Source of the DNA: Salinimonas chungwhensis DSM 16280
GTDB lineage: Bacteria; Pseudomonadota; Gammaproteobacteria; Enterobacterales; Alteromonadaceae
DNA: 64,000 nt
Assembly: GCF_000378185.1 (NCBI RefSeq)
Contig: NZ_KB899389.1
Location: forward strand, 1 to 64,000
Direction of reading: 5' to 3'
The first letter of the stretch is position 1, and the number at the start of each line of letters is the position of its first letter. Shown piece after piece: positions 1 to 7,932 of the stretch. The notes under the pieces were generated by a model that saw only the letters and a program-made list of their open reading frames with translations, was not told the origin of the DNA and did no database searches. The position numbers were made by a program, and so were the translations under genes.

Positions 1-1
1 G

Positions 2-223
2 TTTGTAGAATGGTCCGCTAAAAGTGTCCACCAATCCTACTGGGCTGGATTGTATTACGAAAAACAACGAGCAAAAGGCAAAGCTCATCAGGCAGCTGTC
101 AGAGCTTTAGCGTTTAAATGGGCGAGAATCTTGTTCAAATGTTGGCAAACAAAAACGCCTTACAATGAAGCCCGATATTTAAAAGCGTTAAAAGAGAGAA
201 ATTCATCTCTTCTAAGCACATAA
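2..223 (+). CDS. IS110-family transposase, C-terminal fragment (cut by window start)
   Basis: Reading frame 2 is open from the window edge to a TAA and gives 73 residues: FVEWSAKSVHQSYWAGLYYE, then KQRAKGKAHQAAVRALAFKW and a tail TPYNEARYLKALKERNSSL. The KxRAKGKxHxxAVRALAFKW block is typical of the C-terminal Tnp20 (serine-containing) domain of IS110-family DEDD transposases. These move circular intermediates without flanking inverted repeats. Only the last fifth of the protein is here; the RuvC-like DEDD half lies upstream of the window. It reads towards the integron cassettes. Family assignment is by recognition of the motif, not by a search. Confidence 0.75.
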   Translation, partial: FVEWSAKSVHQSYWAGLYYEKQRAKGKAHQAAVRALAFKWARILFKCWQTKTPYNEARYLKALKERNSSLLST

Positions 224-561
224 AAAGGTTGTTGAATGACTCAGGGCGTGAAGCGGAAGTTGGCGTATTGATTACTTGATAGCGTCAACGCGCGAATTTC
301 TGACATTCCCGCGACTGGTACCAACCTTCTGCTTGAAGTGCCATAGCTGACCATAGTAATTTCATTGTTGAGAGTTAAGTGCTTGTATGGGTATACAGAT
401 GTAGTGACCTTTCCCCTATATACATATCGTCAATTTTCCATTATGTAGCAATATGATAGTTAGTTTGATATTTATTGTGAAAGTATAAAAGTGAGCGCTG
501 CTTTGGCAGAAAAACGCGCAAATCGCGCTATATTAAATTGTTATGTCTCAAGGAGAATTTT
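224..561. other. Non-coding stretch between IS110 transposase and first cassette gene
   Basis: 338 bases with no supportable ORF. It must contain the 3' end of the IS110 element and the leader of the first cassette. IS110-family elements carry a bridge RNA in a non-coding end, so the GC-richer part (about 230-330) could belong to the element, but I cannot delimit it. A GTTRRRY core (GTTAAGT, 374-380) is the only candidate for the right-hand recombination core of an upstream attC or attI. From about 380 to 540 the DNA is AT-rich (for example TTGATA and TATAAA around 460-490) and could supply a promoter for the cassette gene. Confidence 0.4.
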
Positions 562-1479
562 ATGACGCCAGAGGAATGGTGGAAAAACTTTGCGCTTAAC
601 CGGGAGATCGATACATCAGGTACATTTATATACAATTCAATTAGAGCTTTAGAGGAGCTTGAATCATTTCAACACTCGGTTGATACATTCGAAGTTTTGT
701 ATGGGCTGGCCGTCGGGATTGAAAGGCTTGCTAAGATCGCAATTATCCTTATAGAGCACGAAGAATCAACTGACATCGAAGAATTTGAAAAAAGTTTAAT
801 TTCACACAACACTCTTGAACTTGTCGAGAGGATATCTTCGAATAGAGAAGTTAAAATTTCGGCACAGAGCAAAGAGTTTCTTGCCTTGCTCTCCAAATTT
901 TATAAAACTCATAGATATGATCGATTTTCATTTTCAAGCGTGCCAAATATTGAGAAAGAGAAAACAGACTATCTAAACTTCTTAGACAAGCATCTTAAGA
1001 CAGAGCTTTTAAATTCAAATGAGTTTGACTTGATCCCAAATACTGATCAAATCAGAAAATTTACTGGCAGAGTTGTGTCAAAGATCACTACTCAACTTTT
1101 TTCTGTTATAAGTAGAGAAACTTATCGTCTAAATATCTACACCACAGAAATACGAGGAGATTCTAAGGCATTAAAAGTCTTTTATGGCGAAAGGTTAGAT
1201 TTAATTGATGAACGTTATAAAAGAAAAGAGATTTTACTCTATCTCATCAGTGATAAGTTTCAAGGTTCACACCGTGAGTTGTTAAAAGCAATGGAATCGT
1301 TAGAACTAGATGAAGGAATGGTACCTAATTACATTCAGGCTTTACTGAATGATAGAAAAGTTACTTTTGTAGGAGATGAAATCGATGAACTATATTATGA
1401 TGTGGAAGACATAAAAAGTCGCCTTCAGTTTCTTGATATCATCGATTGTGAATACCTCTCTTATGGAGACGAGACATAA
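562..1479 (+). CDS. Unknown helix-rich protein, integron cassette 1 (possibly HEPN-like)
   Basis: 305 residues from ATG at 562. I chose this start because AGGAG (551-555) lies six bases upstream; a TTG at 538 is in frame but has no such site. The N-terminus (MTPEEWWKNFALNREIDTSG) precedes a helical region. There a segment around residues 45-65 (YGLAVGIERLAKIAIILIEH) resembles the first helices of HEPN-type and AbiV-type proteins. I see no clear RX4-6H catalytic motif, no signal peptide and no membrane segment. The stop codon lies inside the left core of an attC site, as is usual for cassette genes. The coding DNA is clearly more AT-rich than the core genes beyond 4770, consistent with acquisition. 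Function unknown; the HEPN suggestion is weak. Confidence 0.65.
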   Translation: MTPEEWWKNFALNREIDTSGTFIYNSIRALEELESFQHSVDTFEVLYGLAVGIERLAKIAIILIEHEESTDIEEFEKSLISHNTLELVERISSNREVKISAQSKEFLALLSKFYKTHRYDRFSFSSVPNIEKEKTDYLNFLDKHLKTELLNSNEFDLIPNTDQIRKFTGRVVSKITTQLFSVISRETYRLNIYTTEIRGDSKALKVFYGERLDLIDERYKRKEILLYLISDKFQGSHRELLKAMESLELDEGMVPNYIQALLNDRKVTFVGDEIDELYYDVEDIKSRLQFLDIIDCEYLSYGDET

Positions 1480-1589
1480 CAAACCACTCAAGGCTCTCGC
1501 TTCGCTCGCTGGGACGCTAACACATGGGCTGCGTCACTTCGTTCCTAATTTTAGCCCATGTGTTATCGCCCCTTAGTGGGAAGTTAGGT
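1474..1589 (+). repeat. attC recombination site 1 (116 bp, VCR-like)
   Basis: The left core is ACATAAC (1474-1480) and the right core GTTAGGT (1583-1589), fitting RYYYAAC and GTTRRRY with one mismatch. Next to the cores, AACAAACCACTCAAGG and CCCCTTAGTGGGAAGTTAGG are near-complementary, very like the ends of Vibrio cholerae repeats. The centre holds a perfect 12-bp stem, AACACATGGGCT with AGCCCATGTGTT. It spans the stop codon of cassette 1 and ends just before the AbiV gene. Confidence 0.88.
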
Positions 1590-1593
1590 GTCT

Positions 1594-2316
1594 ATGAGCA
1601 TTCGAAAAATACCAAACTCCTTTCGCTACTCAGAGAAGCTTTTAACTGAGTACAGCCGGACTAGCCTCGAAAACGCTCAGGATCTCATAGAAGAGGCTGA
1701 ATTACTGCTCAAGCAGGGAAAATTAGCACGGGCATATTTCATTGCCATTGCCGCTATAGAGGAGACAGGGAAGTCATTCATTGCATATGATGCGCAAGGG
1801 CGGAATCTGAACGACTCTGCCGTTACCGCTAAAATTAGATACTCTCTTGAAAGTCACTCTAAAAAGATAAGCTCTGCCTTCCTTGCTTCAGTGATCAGCC
1901 ATAGCGACATAAAAAATGATGTTATGACGTTTGTGGACATCATGATTGCGCTGAAGAATGGTCGAGAGCCATCAATGTACACAGATATAAATTATTCCAC
2001 GGGCGAGATTCAAACGCCTGTGCGAGTAGTTTCTCCACGTGCCGCGAATGACTGTGTTCAACTGGCAAAGCATTGCTACTACAAAAATACCGAGCATCAA
2101 AAAACACAGCCGCCTACCGTAAGGTCCCAAAGCGAAGATCATTTTTATGGAATGAAGGATGGAAAGGTCAACCAGCTGTTCAAGACGGAGGACTTTTGGT
2201 GGTTTCATATCGCAAGAATGGAGGCAGGGAATCAGGATGTTTCGGAGTCCATACTCGTATACCAAAGAGAGTACTTGAGCAAAGGGAAACGGTTTAAGCC
2301 AGAGGAAGCCGAGTAG
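1594..2316 (+). CDS. abiV: AbiV-family abortive infection protein (HEPN), integron cassette 2
   Basis: 240 residues from ATG 1594; an in-frame GTG at 1588 overlaps the attC core and is less likely. The N-terminal block, TSLENAQDLIEEAELLLKQG then KLARAYFIAIAAIEETGKSF (about residues 23-62), is the signature of the AbiV family. That family is a HEPN-fold group first known from lactococcal phage resistance, where AbiV blocks late phage translation. A possible HEPN RX4-6H pair is R82 and H88 (RYSLESH). The gene has no strong Shine-Dalgarno and sits directly behind attC 1, with attC 2 five bases after the stop, so it is the sole gene of a mobile cassette. A role in phage defence follows from the family; nothing here shows its trigger or target. 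Confidence 0.82.
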   Translation: MSIRKIPNSFRYSEKLLTEYSRTSLENAQDLIEEAELLLKQGKLARAYFIAIAAIEETGKSFIAYDAQGRNLNDSAVTAKIRYSLESHSKKISSAFLASVISHSDIKNDVMTFVDIMIALKNGREPSMYTDINYSTGEIQTPVRVVSPRAANDCVQLAKHCYYKNTEHQKTQPPTVRSQSEDHFYGMKDGKVNQLFKTEDFWWFHIARMEAGNQDVSESILVYQREYLSKGKRFKPEEAE

Positions 2317-2320
2317 TGAT

Positions 2321-2380
2321 ACCTAACAATTCGCGTCACGCGGACGCACCAAAGTGCGCCGGTACGCACTGGCGTTAACT
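2321..2380 (+). repeat. attC recombination site 2 (60 bp, 59-be class)
   Basis: The left core ACCTAAC (2321-2327) is a perfect RYYYAAC. The right core GTTAACT (2374-2380) has one deviation from GTTRRRY. AACAATTCG follows the left core and GCGTTAACT forms the end, as in classical 60-bp 59-base elements. The interior GCAC/GTGC hairpin (about 2346-2358) completes the palindromic layout. It separates the abiV cassette from the interrupted third cassette. Confidence 0.82.
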
Positions 2381-2586
2381 TTACTAGGGAGGGTTTGTGC
2401 AAAACTCAATATTCGTAGTAAGTAAAGAACCATATTGCATTTGGGAAATGGATGTAGGCGAGCGCAATAGAGATTTCTTGAACGGAATTGATCCAGAGTA
2501 TTTCTCATATTTAGCCGATATCTGGACTTCCCAGACTTTGCTAGACACTTTTAACAGTTACAATGTAACTTCACAAAGAGGTGTTT

Positions 2587-2865
2587 ATGAGCAAAGGCAA
2601 ACGATATACCCACGAGTTTAAAGTCGAGGCCGTTAAGCAAATTACTGAACGCGGGTATTCTGCCGCTGACGTGGCAGAGCGGCTCGGCATTTCAAGTAAT
2701 TCGTTGTACAACTGGCAAAAGCAGTTGGATAAAAAATCTGAACCGAAGAAGTCCGCTGATGATTCTGTCCGTATCGCTCAGCTAGAGGCTGAACTCAAGC
2801 GGGTGACGGAGGAAAGAGACATTTTAAAAAAGGCCGCAAGGTACTTTGCAAGCCAGCCAGAGTGA
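2587..2865 (+). CDS. IS3-family transposase OrfA (helix-turn-helix)
   Basis: 92 residues from ATG 2587 (a GTG six bases earlier is in frame, but AAAGAGG favours this start). The protein opens MSKGKRYTHEFKVEAVKQIT and has a helix-turn-helix around residues 20-45 (SAADVAERLGISSNSLYNWQ). A leucine-zipper-like coiled coil follows (RIAQLEAELKRVTEERDILK), then KKAARYFA. This is the DNA-binding and multimerisation half of the IS3 transposase. It overlaps orfB by 4 nt. Confidence 0.93.
   Translation: MSKGKRYTHEFKVEAVKQITERGYSAADVAERLGISSNSLYNWQKQLDKKSEPKKSADDSVRIAQLEAELKRVTEERDILKKAARYFASQPE
2826..2832 (+). promoter_or_regulatory. Programmed -1 frameshift site A AAA AAG
   Basis: The heptamer A_AAA_AAG is phased with the OrfA frame (TTA AAA AAG), 33 nt before the OrfA stop. 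OrfB is in the -1 frame, so slippage here would make the OrfAB fusion that acts as transposase in IS3 elements. Confidence 0.8.
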
Positions 2866-3734
2866 AGTACGCCTTTATCCGTGACCATCAGCGAGAATTT
2901 TCGGTCGCTGCGATGTCTCGCGTTCTAAAAATCCACCGCAGTGGTTTCTATGCCTGGCTGAACCAGCCCTCAAGTGCGCGAGCGATTGAAGATGAACGCC
3001 TGTTAAAACTGATACGTGAATTCTATATCGCCAGTGGAGCAACATACGGCAGCCCCTGGATCCATCGTGACTTACTGGAAGCCGGAGAATCATGCAGCGT
3101 TCATCGTGTAGCGAAGATAATGCGTAGAAGCGGGCTTCGTGCACAAATTGGTTACCAGCGTCGATACATTAAGAACGGCAAGCCCTCACGTATTGCTGAT
3201 AATGTTTTGGAACGTGCTTTCGCTCCCACCAGGCCAAACACAGCCTGGGTCAGCGACATTACTTACGTAAGAACCTACGAAGGTTTTTTGTATCTGGCCA
3301 CCGTCATTGATCTGTTTTCGCGTCGTGTAGTGGGCTGGTCAATGGACAAAAATATTGATAAGCATCTGGTTATCAATGCGCTGCTCATGGCGGTTTATCA
3401 ACGCAGACCGAAACAGCAGGTTCTGGTGCACAGCGACCAGGGAAGTCAGTACGGTAGTGCAGATTATCTGGCGTTCATGAAGGAAAACAACCTCAAACCC
3501 TCGATGAGCCGACGCGGTAACTGTCACGATAATGCGGTAGCGGAAAGCTTCTTTGCTACGTTTAAGACACGAGTTACAAAGAAAAAGATATATGACACGC
3601 GTGATGAAGCCAGATCAGAGATATTTAATTTTATCGAGATGTTTTACAATTCCAAAAAACGACATTCTCATACAGACGGTGTCTCACCTGCTCAATTCGA
3701 GAATGCTTGGTTTACGAAACAGATAACTGTCTAG
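2862..3734 (+). CDS. IS3-family transposase OrfB (DDE integrase core)
   Basis: 290 residues. An HTH_21-like N-terminus (GATYGSPWIHRDL, SVHRVAKIMRRSGLRA) is followed by an rve integrase core. The catalytic triad is visible as D132 (WVSDITY), D192 (VHSDQGSQY) and E228 (HDNAVAESF), with the expected 35-residue D-E spacing. The C-terminal YNSKKRHSHTDGVSPAQFE is also typical of the family. The GTG at 2862 is probably rarely used alone; the product is likely made as an OrfAB fusion. No disabling change is seen. Confidence 0.94.
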   Translation: MKYAFIRDHQREFSVAAMSRVLKIHRSGFYAWLNQPSSARAIEDERLLKLIREFYIASGATYGSPWIHRDLLEAGESCSVHRVAKIMRRSGLRAQIGYQRRYIKNGKPSRIADNVLERAFAPTRPNTAWVSDITYVRTYEGFLYLATVIDLFSRRVVGWSMDKNIDKHLVINALLMAVYQRRPKQQVLVHSDQGSQYGSADYLAFMKENNLKPSMSRRGNCHDNAVAESFFATFKTRVTKKKIYDTRDEARSEIFNFIEMFYNSKKRHSHTDGVSPAQFENAWFTKQITV

Positions 3735-4588
3735 TGAAAGCTGGGAAGTCCAATCCATTTAGGGGCTGAAGACGAAAAGAGGGCCGCTATAGCATTAAGA
3801 GCGGCTTTTCATCATGCCTTAGAAACTCTATTCTCTTTAATAGGTGCTTATGTGCAGGCTCCAGACTGTGCTTACGCTTGGGTTGCAAAGTGTTCAAATA
3901 ATCAACTTAGAAAGTTTGTCGCTGATGTGAGCAGTCATAGAAATTCATTGTTCACAAAGCTGAATATCGGCAACGTGGCATGGAGCGAAATCTCTAGAAG
4001 TGTTTTTGCCGGCTACCTTCCAAATACAGAAAAGAATGAACGAACTGTTAATTTGTTTGCGGAACTATGGGGAAAATTAGCAGGTGAATTTTTGAATGAT
4101 GCGCATATTGATGAATATAACAGTATAAAACACGGTTTCAGAGTTCGATCAGGAGGTTTCTCCCTAGCTATTGGCCTTGAACATGAGTATGGGGTTACAC
4201 CACCACAAAATGAAATGAAATGTCTCGGACATTCCAAACATGGAACTACAATCATAAAACTGGAGAAAATAGGCCCTAATAGAGATGAACGCAGTTATCG
4301 ATCAAAACGTCATTCGCTAAATTGGAGCGTCGAAAAGACTGCTTTACTGCTACAGTTGGCCTCAATGTCTATCAATAATGTTACTTCTGCCATGAAAATA
4401 TCGAATGGAATTGAAGCTGACACTTGTAAATTCACTCGTCCGCTGGAAGATGACGACTTTGCAACTCCGTGGAGCTATTCAACTGGAGTGACGAGCAGCA
4501 ATATGGACGATTTCTTTAAGTTTGATAAAAGTATGAATACCAGTAAAGAGCAATTGCAAAAGCAAGTCGACAGTTATGTGCAAAGTAA

Positions 4589-4643
4589 AGTTAACAAATA
4601 AGGCAACCGGACGGTTTCACCGCCGGTTTTTTAGGCGTTAGAT
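4589..4643 (+). repeat. Probable attC site 3 (55 bp), doubling as a terminator-like hairpin
   Basis: The right core GTTAGAT (4637-4643) is a perfect GTTRRRY. The left core AGTTAAC (4589-4595) lies inside the end of the cassette 3 gene and has one mismatch. Between them is a stem, AACCGG-a-CGGT with ACCG-CCGGTT, followed by TTTTT, so the same DNA also looks like an intrinsic terminator. Position after the third cassette gene supports attC; the poorer outer pairing lowers confidence. Confidence 0.55.
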
Positions 4644-4674
4644 GACCGTCCGCTTCTTGTCTTCAGCAGACCTT

Positions 4675-4709
4675 CGCACCAGCAGCAGTGAAGGTCTGCA
4701 ATTCGCACA
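4675..4709. repeat. Inverted repeat between cassette array and nth
   Basis: GCAGACCTTC and GAAGGTCTGC form a perfect 10-bp stem around a 14-nt loop. It lies between the last cassette and the 3' end of nth. No T-run follows on either strand, so a terminator role is uncertain; it could be the edge of another degenerate site. Confidence 0.45.
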
Positions 4710-4769
4710 CAGCGGACTAACAGGACGGATTATACCAACGATCGTCTATAGCGCTACGCTGCCGCTATC

Positions 4770-5402
4770 TCACTCTGTTTTATCTTTAAACTCACACAAG
4801 TCTTCGATGATACAGGACCCACAACGTGGTTTACGGGCGATGCAGGTATAGCGGCCATGCAATATAAGCCAGTGATGGACATCGACTTTAAATTCGGCAG
4901 GTACCACTTTAAGTAGCTTTTGTTCAACCTGATCGACATTTTTCCCTACCGCCAGTTTGGTGCGATTGGATACTCTGAAAATGTGGGTGTCCACGGCGAT
5001 GGTGGGCCAGCCGAAAGCAGTATTAAGGACCACATTAGCCGTTTTTCTTCCTACGCCGGGTAAAGCCTGCAGCGCCTCTCTGTCTTCAGGAACGTCACCA
5101 TTATGCTTATCCAGCAAAATACGACACATTTTGTGTACATTTTCAGCTTTGGCGTTATAAAGACCAATGGTTTTTATATAGTCTTTTAACCCCTCCAGCC
5201 CCAGGTCGAAAATAGCCTGTGGCGTATTGGCTACCGGAAACAGTTTTGCTGTGGCCTTATTTACCCCAACGTCTGTCGCCTGCGCTGATAAGGTAACCGC
5301 CACCAATAACTCAAAGGGCGAGCTAAAATTAAGTTCAGTGGTCGGGGAGGGGTTAGCCGCGCGCAACCGGGTCAGTATTTCTTTTCGCTTTGCATTATTC
5401 AT
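4770..5402 (-). CDS. nth: Endonuclease III (DNA glycosylase/AP lyase)
   Basis: 210 residues. Removes oxidised pyrimidines from DNA and cleaves the abasic site in base excision repair. The helix-hairpin-helix LPGVGRKTA contains the Schiff-base Lys120, and the catalytic Asp138 follows in VDTH. A 4Fe-4S cluster is held by C187, C194, C197 and C203 (C-X6-C-X2-C-X5-C), all at the positions known from the E. coli enzyme. It starts 9 bp after rsxE, so it is the last gene of the rsx operon, as in E. coli and many gammaproteobacteria. Confidence 0.97.
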   Translation of the reverse strand: MNNAKRKEILTRLRAANPSPTTELNFSSPFELLVAVTLSAQATDVGVNKATAKLFPVANTPQAIFDLGLEGLKDYIKTIGLYNAKAENVHKMCRILLDKHNGDVPEDREALQALPGVGRKTANVVLNTAFGWPTIAVDTHIFRVSNRTKLAVGKNVDQVEQKLLKVVPAEFKVDVHHWLILHGRYTCIARKPRCGSCIIEDLCEFKDKTE

Positions 5403-5411
5403 AGTGGGTAA

Positions 5412-6104
5412 TTAACTTTCTGCAGTGACCCGGATTCGGGTTACCTGCTTTTTCTGCTTAGTTTGTCTGGCAGTCAGGCGATTATCGATGGCATTTTTAG
5501 CGGCGATTAATAAGCCCATACCAATAAATGCGCCAGGTGGAAGAATGGCCAGGAGAAAGGGTTGCTCGGTAGCGAAAATTGTCAGTGTCCAGTTACTTGC
5601 TATCGGCCCGAACAGGCGATCTGCGCCTGACAATAACGTGCCTGCGCCTAACACTTCGCGCATACCGCCAAGCAGAACCAGAACCAGGGTGAAACCAGCA
5701 CCCATCATGACGCCATCAAAAGCAGCAGGTAGCACTTTATTTTTCGAGGCGAAAGCTTCAGCGCGACCAATAATCGCGCAGTTAGTTACGATTAACGGGA
5801 TAAATATGCCCAGCGCCAGATACAGCTCATACGTGAAGGCGTTCATCAGTAACTGAATAATAGTGACGAAGGAGGCGATGACCATAACAAAAACAGGAAT
5901 ACGGATTTCATTACGTACAAAATTGCGAACCAGTGATACGGTGATATTTGAGCCCACCAACACGGCCATTGTAGCCAGCCCCAGACCTAACCCATTAATC
6001 ACCGTAGCGGTGACAGCTAACAGCGGACACAGTCCAAGCAACTGCACCAGTGCCGGATTATTATTCCACATGCCTTCGGCGGCAAGGGATTGATAGTTAG
6101 CCAT
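5412..6104 (-). CDS. rsxE: Electron transport complex subunit RsxE (RnfE)
   Basis: 230 residues with about six membrane helices. N-terminal [18 protein letters not shown] and [17 protein letters not shown] are conserved RnfE/NqrD-family motifs; the Cys residues are thought to coordinate an intramembrane Fe-S cluster together with RnfA. Part of the Rnf/Rsx complex, which moves electrons between ferredoxin or SoxR and NAD(H) and pumps Na+ or H+ in many bacteria. Sixth gene of the operon, 11 nt after rsxG. The C-terminal tail (ARQTKQKKQ) is short and basic. Confidence 0.96.
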   Translation of the reverse strand: MANYQSLAAEGMWNNNPALVQLLGLCPLLAVTATVINGLGLGLATMAVLVGSNITVSLVRNFVRNEIRIPVFVMVIASFVTIIQLLMNAFTYELYLALGIFIPLIVTNCAIIGRAEAFASKNKVLPAAFDGVMMGAGFTLVLVLLGGMREVLGAGTLLSGADRLFGPIASNWTLTIFATEQPFLLAILPPGAFIGMGLLIAAKNAIDNRLTARQTKQKKQVTRIRVTAES

Positions 6105-6115
6105 TTGCTCTCCTG

Positions 6116-6748
6116 TTACTCCGTCTCACTGCAATTCGCAGGCTGCTCAAATAATACTGTTCGGTTATCTGCTACATAATCAAGTGTTCGGCGCACTGCA
6201 CCCACAACCGCGCGGGGGGTGATGGTTGCGCCGGTGAACTGATCAAACTGACCACCGTCTTTTTTCACTTGCCAGGCTTGTTTTTCCTCCTCGCGATAGG
6301 TTTTACCGCTAAAGGTACGGATCCAGTCACTAACCGCTAGTTCTATCTTGTCACCCAGCCCTGGCGTCTCCTGATGTTCGAGGGTTCTGACGCCCAGTAC
6401 CGTCATAGAAGCGTCCACGCCAACCACCAATTCAATATCACCGCTATAACCGTCGGGCGCTGTTGTCTGCAGCGCCAGGGCCACGGGCTGATTCTGCTCG
6501 CGCGCACGATACACTCTGTGGTTGCGATCTGAGCCCAGCGCATCGGCTGAAATTAGGGTGCAGTCAGCATACAGTTGATTATCATACAGAGCCGCGGGTA
6601 CAACTTCATTGAGAATCGTAATTAACCGCGCGCGCTGTTGTTGTTCAATTCGATCTTCTGTCCCAAGGTACGTCAGGCTGATCAGGGCAGTGGTAACCAC
6701 TGCAAAGGCGCCGAGCATACCACCGTTTTTTGCCAAAGTGTCGAGCAT
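6116..6748 (-). CDS. rsxG: Electron transport complex subunit RsxG (RnfG)
   Basis: 210 residues: one N-terminal membrane anchor (about residues 10-27), then a periplasmic FMN-binding domain. The flavinylation motif appears as [12 protein letters not shown] near residue 175; the Thr carries covalent FMN in characterised RnfG proteins. [10 protein letters not shown] is another conserved block. It lies 6 nt after rsxD. Confidence 0.95.
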   Translation of the reverse strand: MLDTLAKNGGMLGAFAVVTTALISLTYLGTEDRIEQQQRARLITILNEVVPAALYDNQLYADCTLISADALGSDRNHRVYRAREQNQPVALALQTTAPDGYSGDIELVVGVDASMTVLGVRTLEHQETPGLGDKIELAVSDWIRTFSGKTYREEEKQAWQVKKDGGQFDQFTGATITPRAVVGAVRRTLDYVADNRTVLFEQPANCSETE

Positions 6749-6754
6749 ACCTGT

Positions 6755-7840
6755 TTACCTGCCACGCTTGTTTGAGCGAGAGCCGTGACCATAGGTTCGC
6801 GGCCGGGTGTAATAATCAATTAGTGGCACAGCCATGTTCATAATAATGACCGCAAAGGCCACGGCATCAGGATATCCTCCGAACGTGCGAATGATAACCA
6901 GCCAGAAGCCGATAGCAGCACCAAAGATGAGCCGGCCCTTGTTCGTGGTTGACGCCGAGACTGGGTCTGTAGCGATAAAAAATGCACCAATCAACAAGCT
7001 GCCATTAAAAATATGAAATAGCGGTGAAGCATAAAAATCCATATCGGCGATGTGTAGAACAGTGGCACACACCACAACACTACCAATCATACCTACCGGA
7101 ATATGCCAGTTGATGACTTTGGTCTTTAACAAAAACAGCCCACCAGCCAGATAGGTCAGTGCAACCCAGGACCATCCGGCCCCAAGGCTATTGGCGAGAC
7201 CGCCGTTAAAGATACGCGACTGAATCGCTTCAGAGTAAGTCAGCCCCTCGGTAAGCCCGGTTTTTACGGCATCTAACGGTGTGGCCATTGTGATGCCATC
7301 TGCTACAGTACGCAGCTGAGCCACGTCCAGCCCTGCCTGGGTATAGCCGGTGAATATTAAGCTGACTGTATCAGCAAAGGAAAGTGGGTCAGCCATGAAT
7401 TGTACTGGCGGCAGCCACATCGTCATCGCCGCCGGAAACGATACTAATAATATTACGTACGCGACCATCGCCGGGTTAAACATGTTAAAGCCCAACCCGC
7501 CATACAGTTGCTTAACAATACCGATGGCGCAAAATGTACCTATGAGCGTCATCCACCATGGTAAACCGGGAGGGATACTTACGGCCAGCAACAGCGCAGT
7601 TAAAACAGCGCTATAGTCACTTAATGCCCTGACCACTGGTTTTTGGCGCAGGCGTAAAATGCCTGCCTCAGTGATAAGCGCGGTGCTTACAGCAATTATT
7701 GACTGAATGAGCAGTCCCCAGCCGAAAAAATACATTTGCACTAGCATCGCAGGGGCCATGGCATAAATTACCAACCGCATAACCTGGCCGGTGTCCCGCT
7801 GAACGCGCTGGTGGGGAGAACTGGATAATGTCAGTTTCAT
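6755..7840 (-). CDS. rsxD: Electron transport complex subunit RsxD (RnfD)
   Basis: 361 residues, NqrB/RnfD family, with eight or more membrane helices and a second covalent FMN subunit of the complex. Seen: N-terminal [33 protein letters not shown], and [10 protein letters not shown], whose Thr is the likely flavinylation site. The C-terminus is basic ([16 protein letters not shown]). Its ATG follows by one base the stop that would end an unshifted rsxC frame (7842), which suggests rsxC originally extended to that point. Confidence 0.95.
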   Translation of the reverse strand: MKLTLSSSPHQRVQRDTGQVMRLVIYAMAPAMLVQMYFFGWGLLIQSIIAVSTALITEAGILRLRQKPVVRALSDYSAVLTALLLAVSIPPGLPWWMTLIGTFCAIGIVKQLYGGLGFNMFNPAMVAYVILLVSFPAAMTMWLPPVQFMADPLSFADTVSLIFTGYTQAGLDVAQLRTVADGITMATPLDAVKTGLTEGLTYSEAIQSRIFNGGLANSLGAGWSWVALTYLAGGLFLLKTKVINWHIPVGMIGSVVVCATVLHIADMDFYASPLFHIFNGSLLIGAFFIATDPVSASTTNKGRLIFGAAIGFWLVIIRTFGGYPDAVAFAVIIMNMAVPLIDYYTRPRTYGHGSRSNKRGR

Positions 7841-7841
7841 A

Positions 7842-7932
7842 TTAATTATTGTTCTCGTTTTGGTTATCCCGCTGCGCTTTTTTTGCTTTGGCTCTGGCTA
7901 CAGCCGCCGCCACCCGCTGTTTTTTGCTATCT
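7842..7932 (-). pseudogene. Displaced C-terminal tail of RsxC, out of frame
   Basis: Reading the minus strand one frame away from the annotated rsxC end gives ARQESQSAEDSKKQRVAAAV then [18 protein letters not shown] and a TAA at 7842-7844, one base before rsxD. It is a further copy of the RsxC repeat and the expected ending of the gene. The switch of frame falls near 7955, where the DNA reads GATAAAAGTAGCCCG; a net +1 or -2 change there would explain it. This is a true frameshift or a sequence error in repeated DNA. Confidence 0.7.

Larger units (their letters stand above)
2523..3752 (+). mobile_element. Complete IS3-family insertion sequence, 1230 bp
   Basis: The ends are imperfect inverted repeats of about 25 bp: left TGGACTTCCCAGACTTTGCT (2523-) and, read from the right end, TGGACTTCCCAGCTTTCACT, both continuing to AGACA. 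The element is flanked by a 3-bp direct repeat ATC (2520-2522 and 3753-3755). It carries orfA and orfB with a -1 frameshift signal, so it looks intact and potentially mobile. It lies inside a cassette gene in the same orientation. Confidence 0.95.
2397..4601 (+). pseudogene. Unknown cassette 3 gene, interrupted by an IS3-family element
   Basis: The 5' part (2397-2522, 42 codons, GTG start behind AGGGAGGG) and the 3' part (3756-4601) are in the same frame once the insertion and one copy of the ATC duplication are removed. The join reads ...YLADI then HLGAEDEKRAAIALRAAFHH... and gives a 323-residue protein. As it stands the 5' part runs into the IS and the 3' part has no evident start site apart from an in-frame GTG at 3852, so the gene is broken. 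I do not recognise the product. It is soluble and mostly helical, with RAAFHH (a possible but weak HEPN RX4H pair) and YNSIKHGFRV around the middle. No catalytic signature is certain. Confidence 0.8.
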
